From Thiobacillus denitrificans (GTDB taxonomy: Bacteria; Pseudomonadota; Gammaproteobacteria; Burkholderiales; Thiobacillaceae), in assembly GCA_002403375.1 (NCBI GenBank), contig DHHQ01000027.1, positions 1-64,000 on the forward strand: DNA of 64,000 nt, written 5' to 3'. Positions within the stretch are counted from its first letter, which is position 1; each line of letters begins with the position of its first letter. The position numbers were made by a program, and so were the translations under genes. Of this stretch, positions 60,674 through 64,000 are shown in pieces. Below the pieces are notes generated by a model. It was not told where the DNA came from, ran no database searches, and saw nothing but the letters and a program-made list of their open reading frames with translations.

Positions 60674-60709
60674 CCTTGGTCCACGGTTCAAGTCCGTGCA
60701 GGCCCACCA
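60662..60709 (+). pseudogene. 3' half of the disrupted host tRNA-Ile(CAU)-type gene (attR side)
   Basis: Runs from the anticodon loop through CCCTTGGTCC, the T arm CACGG/CCGTG and CAGGCCCACCA. There is no 5' half and no obvious promoter, so it should not yield a tRNA. It complements 53114-53154. Confidence 0.88.
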
Positions 60710-60760
60710 TTCAACCCGACATCGGCGATAATCCCCGCATAAGAAACGAGGGAGATTCCG

Positions 60761-61345
60761 ATGGAAGGGGAAGCCAGAAAACCCGGCGAACGCCGCACCC
60801 AGATCCTGCAAACGCTGGCTGCGATGCTGCAGGAGCCGCAACCCGAGAAGATCACCACGGCGGCGCTGGCAGCCCGCGTCGGCGTGTCGGAAGCGGCGCT
60901 CTACCGGCATTTTTCGAGCAAGGCCCAGATGTACGAGGGCCTGATCGAATTCATCGAGCAGACGCTGTTCGGGCTGATCGCCCGCATCACCGCCGAGGCT
61001 CCGTCAGCGCCCGCCCAGGTCGAGGCCATCCTCAACATGCTGCTCAACTTCGCGGCGAAGAATCCCGGCATGACGCGCGTGCTGATCGGCGAGGCCCTGG
61101 TGCACGAGAACGAGCGCCTGCAGAAACGCATCAATCAGCTGCACGACCGCATCGAGGCCCAGCTGCGCCAGTGCCTGCGCCTGGGCGGCGGGCGCCAGGC
61201 GGAACTGAGTGCGCCACTGGCCAACCTGCTGCAATGCGTGATCGTGGGACGCTGGCACCAGTTCGCCAAGAGCGGCTTCAGCCGCGCGCCCGGGGGCGAC
61301 ATCGACCTGCTGCTGGCGCGCCTGCTCGACGCTCACCCCGCCTGA
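60761..61345 (+). CDS. slmA: Nucleoid occlusion factor SlmA (TetR family)
   Basis: 194 residues. HTH TAALAARVGVSEAALYRHFSSKAQMYEGLIEFIE matches SlmA, which binds DNA sites and stops FtsZ assembly over the nucleoid. The 51-base gap after attR has GATAAT (-10-like). Its stop overlaps the convergent moeB end by 13 bases. Confidence 0.9.
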   Translation: MEGEARKPGERRTQILQTLAAMLQEPQPEKITTAALAARVGVSEAALYRHFSSKAQMYEGLIEFIEQTLFGLIARITAEAPSAPAQVEAILNMLLNFAAKNPGMTRVLIGEALVHENERLQKRINQLHDRIEAQLRQCLRLGGGRQAELSAPLANLLQCVIVGRWHQFAKSGFSRAPGGDIDLLLARLLDAHPA

Positions 61346-62103
61346 CGCGCGCCGCCCCCGCACACCGGGCAGGCCGGGTCGCGCGGCACCTTCATCACAC
61401 GGGCGTCGGCGCGCAGGCCGTCCCACAGCAGGAGCCGGCCGACCAGCGGTTGGCCGGCATGCGTGAGGCACTTCAGCGCTTCCATCGCCTGCATCGCACC
61501 GATCACGCCGACGAGCGGCGAGAACACCCCCGCCTCCGCACAGCGGACTTCCGGTTCGCCGGTCGCGTCCGGAAACAGGCAGTGATAGCAGGGACTCGCT
61601 GCCTGCCGCGCATCGAACACCGCCAGCTGTCCCGAAAACCCGATCGCGGCGCCCGACACCAGCGGCTTGCCCGCCGCGACGCAGGCACGATTGACCGCGT
61701 GGCGGGTCGCGAAGTTGTCGGAGGCATCGACCACCAGGTCGGCTGCCGCCACCGCCGTCTGCAGCGCCTCGCCGGCCAGGGCGTGGCGGATCGGCTCGAC
61801 CGCAATCCCGGGGTTGATGGCAAGGACGCTGCGCGCCAGGGAATCCGCCTTGTTCTCGCCGATCGCCGCGCTGGCGTGGCCGATCTGGCGCTGCAGGTTG
61901 GTGAGGTCGACGGTATCGCCGTCCGCCAGCAGCAGGCGGCCGACGCCGGCCGCCCCCAGATACAGTGCGACCGGACACCCCAGCCCCCCGGCGCCGATCA
62001 CCAGCACCGAGGCCTCGCAGATACGCGCCTGGCCCGCGACACCCACCTCGGGCAACAGGATGTGCCGGCTGTAGCGCAGCAGCAGGTCGTCGTTCAATTC
62101 CAT
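61333..62103 (-). CDS. moeB: Molybdopterin-synthase adenylyltransferase MoeB
   Basis: 256 residues. Nucleotide-binding GAGGLGCPVALYLGAAGVG, DASDNFATR, and zinc pairs CYHCLFPD and CPVCGG. Activates MoaD (or ThiS-type proteins) by C-terminal adenylation. Start ATG 62103 gives MELNDDLLLRYSRHILLPEVG, the usual opening; an upstream extension overlaps the preceding gene. Confidence 0.93.
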   Translation of the reverse strand: MELNDDLLLRYSRHILLPEVGVAGQARICEASVLVIGAGGLGCPVALYLGAAGVGRLLLADGDTVDLTNLQRQIGHASAAIGENKADSLARSVLAINPGIAVEPIRHALAGEALQTAVAAADLVVDASDNFATRHAVNRACVAAGKPLVSGAAIGFSGQLAVFDARQAASPCYHCLFPDATGEPEVRCAEAGVFSPLVGVIGAMQAMEALKCLTHAGQPLVGRLLLWDGLRADARVMKVPRDPACPVCGGGARQAG

Positions 62104-62119
62104 CGGGGACGGGCGGGAC

Positions 62120-62515
62120 TTACTTGTAACTGCGCCATTCTTCCGGGGTGTCGTCACGATCCCCGTGCAGATGGCGCTCGTAGACCTTCATGAAGGCTTG
62201 CTGGGATTTGATGTCGGGCTCGTTGGCCGCGACATTGCGGCGCTGCACGCTCTCGCAGAAATAGGCCAGCGAGCGCTTGAGCTTGCTGAGAAGACTGTTG
62301 TCGAGGTGGAAGCCCTGGCTCGCCAGCGCGGTTTCCAGGCCTTCCAGGGTGTATTCGCAGATGTGGTAACGCACCAGCAGCCGGTTGCCGTCCGGCCCGA
62401 TTGCCACGATCAGTCCGTCTAGCCCCTCGAGCAGAACCCGCGCGCGCTCCGCCTGGCCGGCTGGCAAGGCGTGGAAAACGATTTCGCGGTCCTTTTCGAG
62501 ATCACAGGGGCGCAT
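62120..62515 (-). CDS. Conserved hypothetical protein between ctpA and moeB
   Basis: 131 residues. Soluble, basic and acidic helices with HICEYTLEGLETAL and NVAANEPDIKSQQAFMKVYERHLHGD. Unrecognised. Its position between ctpA and moeB in one direction suggests it is part of that transcript. Confidence 0.7.
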   Translation of the reverse strand: MRPCDLEKDREIVFHALPAGQAERARVLLEGLDGLIVAIGPDGNRLLVRYHICEYTLEGLETALASQGFHLDNSLLSKLKRSLAYFCESVQRRNVAANEPDIKSQQAFMKVYERHLHGDRDDTPEEWRSYK

Positions 62516-62597
62516 GGCAAGGCACTCGGACAGGCTCAGCTTCAGTATAGTCCTGCCGTCCGGGCTGCGTCGCCATCATGCCACCCGGCTCCGCCGC

Positions 62598-63989
62598 TCA
62601 GCGCCCCTGCAGGATCTGCAGGCCCTTCAACAGGTTCAGCGCCTGGTTCACCTGGAAATCGTCCTTGGACACGACCTCGCCGGGCTCCAGCGTTGCCGGC
62701 TTCTTCTCCTTGTCCTTGCCGGGCTGCTCGGCGGGCGGCGCCTTGATGCTGTCGGCCGGCCGCTTCACCGGTGCGGCCTCATCGCCGTTCGGATTGGCCA
62801 GATGCTTGTCGAGGTCGGCCTCGCGGATGCCGAAGCCCTCGTTGTCCTCGGGCATCGCGGGATCCTCGACCACGATGTCCGGCTCGATGCCCTTGGCCTG
62901 GATCGAGCGCCCGCTCGGGGTGAAGTAGCGCGCGGTGGTCAGCTTGATCGCGGTGCCGTTGCCGAGCGGAAGGATGGTCTGTACCGAGCCCTTGCCGAAG
63001 GTGCGGGTGCCCATGACGACAGCGCGCTTGTGGTCCTGCAGCGCGCCCGCGACGATTTCCGACGCCGACGCCGACCCGCTGTTGACCAGCACCACCATCG
63101 GCACCTGCTTGACGCCCTCGGGCAGATTCTTCAGGTAGTCGGGCTGCATCGGGCGCAGGTAGTTCTCGCGACTGGCGGTCAGCCGCATCTTGGCGTCCTC
63201 GGTGCGCCCCTCGGTGTACACCACGAGGCTGTCCGGCTTGACGAACGCCGCCGTCACCGCGACCGCGCCGTTGAGCAGGCCGCCCGGGTCGTTGCGCAGG
63301 TCGAGGATCAGGCCCCTGAGCGGAGCCTTGTTGTCCTTGTAGAGCTTGTTCAGCGCGTCCGCCAGCAATTCGCCGGTGTGCTCCTGGAACTGGGTCACGC
63401 GCACGTAGCCGTATCCGGTTTCCATCAACTGGGACTTGACGCTGCGGATCTTGATCACTGCACGGGTCAGCGTCAGCACGACGGGCTTGTCGACGCCCTT
63501 GCGGACGATGGTGAGCTTGATGGTCGACCCGGGCTTGCCGCGCATGCGCTTGACCGCATCGTTCAGCGTCATGCCCTTCACCGGGGTGTCGTCGAGCTTG
63601 ACGATCAGGTCGCCGGGCTTGACGCCGGCCTTGAACGCGGGGGTGTCCTCGATCGGCGAGACGACCTTGACGAAGCCGTCCTCCATCCCGACCTCGATGC
63701 CCAGACCGCCGAACTCGCCCTGGGTGCCCACCTGCAGGTCCTTGAAGCCATCGGCGTCGAGATAGGCGGAATGCGGGTCGAGGCCGGTGAGCATGCCGTT
63801 GATCGCCTCGGTGATCAGCTTCTTGTCCTCCACCGGTTCGACGTAGTCGCTCTTGATGCGGGCGAACACATCGGTGAAGGCGCGCAGTTCCTCGACCGGC
63901 AGCGCGGTCTCCGCTTCCCTGTCGGCGATCGCCGACAGGTTGACCGTCAGCGCAGCGCCTGCCAGCACGCCAGCCAGGCCGACGAGCAT
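62598..63989 (-). CDS. ctpA: C-terminal processing S41 peptidase CtpA (start may lie beyond the window)
   Basis: 463 residues from ATG 63989. An N-terminal hydrophobic segment (signal or anchor), then a PDZ domain (GEFGGLGIEVGMEDGFVKV and PGDLIVKLDDTPV) and the protease core with Ser in VNSGSASASE and Lys in TFGKGSVQ. Frame stays open to the right edge, so the true start could be a few residues upstream of 64000. Cleaves C-termini of periplasmic proteins. Confidence 0.93.
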   Translation of the reverse strand: MLVGLAGVLAGAALTVNLSAIADREAETALPVEELRAFTDVFARIKSDYVEPVEDKKLITEAINGMLTGLDPHSAYLDADGFKDLQVGTQGEFGGLGIEVGMEDGFVKVVSPIEDTPAFKAGVKPGDLIVKLDDTPVKGMTLNDAVKRMRGKPGSTIKLTIVRKGVDKPVVLTLTRAVIKIRSVKSQLMETGYGYVRVTQFQEHTGELLADALNKLYKDNKAPLRGLILDLRNDPGGLLNGAVAVTAAFVKPDSLVVYTEGRTEDAKMRLTASRENYLRPMQPDYLKNLPEGVKQVPMVVLVNSGSASASEIVAGALQDHKRAVVMGTRTFGKGSVQTILPLGNGTAIKLTTARYFTPSGRSIQAKGIEPDIVVEDPAMPEDNEGFGIREADLDKHLANPNGDEAAPVKRPADSIKAPPAEQPGKDKEKKPATLEPGEVVSKDDFQVNQALNLLKGLQILQGR

Positions 63990-64000
63990 GAATTTCGCCT

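Overview
The window is high-GC chromosomal DNA from a Betaproteobacterium. The evidence is gene order: glyQ-glyS-gmhB-plsC, pilB-pilC-pilD-coaE-zapD-yacG, ypjD opposite ffh-rpsP-rimM-trmD-rplS, tsaD opposite rpsU-yqeY-dnaG-rpoD, and ctpA beside moeB. The overall look suggests Nitrosomonadales (Thiobacillus-like) or Rhodocyclales, but the genus is inference. Almost all of the window is densely packed housekeeping DNA with many stop/start overlaps. One foreign island of about 7.5 kb interrupts it.

Layout. 1-6 kb: the end of rsmA, a large FN3 lipoprotein whose 5' end copies the neighbouring ene-reductase gene, the ene-reductase, and a C39-like peptidase with two small paralogous membrane proteins (PA2778/PA2779 type). 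6-15.3 kb: gloA, a YgjP-type metalloprotease, plsC, gmhB, glyS, glyQ, an exported molybdoenzyme with its cytochrome b, and an ABC-F ATPase. 15.3-19.3 kb: a consensus sigma-54 promoter driving two overlapping 50-residue paralogous microproteins, then an OmpR/EnvZ pair, then three small exported proteins rich in Arg or His. 19.3-24.3 kb: a ferredoxin-NADP reductase, rtcB, a fused CCA-adding enzyme/archease gene, and an NDUFA9-like gene. 24.3-36.5 kb: slt, ilvA, rpiA, the type IV pilus assembly block, corB and ypjD. 36.6-41.5 kb: ffh, the rpsP operon, ogt and xerD. 41.5-47.5 kb: two zinc deacylase-type genes around a glutamate-cysteine-ligase-like gene, a TauE permease, folB and plsY. 47.5-53.1 kb: tsaD and the macromolecular synthesis operon ending in rpoD.

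Island (53143-60673). A tyrosine-recombinase element is inserted in the anticodon loop of a tRNA-Ile(CAU)-type gene downstream of rpoD. The 5' half of the host tRNA lies at the left end and the 3' half at the right end, each carrying the same 12-bp core. The element brings a complete variant of the tRNA, starting 19 bp after the left core, with its own terminator. It also encodes an HTH protein, a RepL-family replication protein, a MobV/Pre-family relaxase with a plausible oriT, four unrecognised low-GC genes and the integrase. It looks like an integrative mobilizable element with plasmid-type replication and no conjugation machinery of its own. Chromosomal genes (slmA, moeB, ctpA) resume on the right.

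Main points of interest: (1) the tRNA-splitting, tRNA-replacing element; (2) the fused CCA-adding enzyme/archease gene one base upstream of rtcB, which looks like an RNA-repair operon; (3) the sigma-54-driven microprotein pair.
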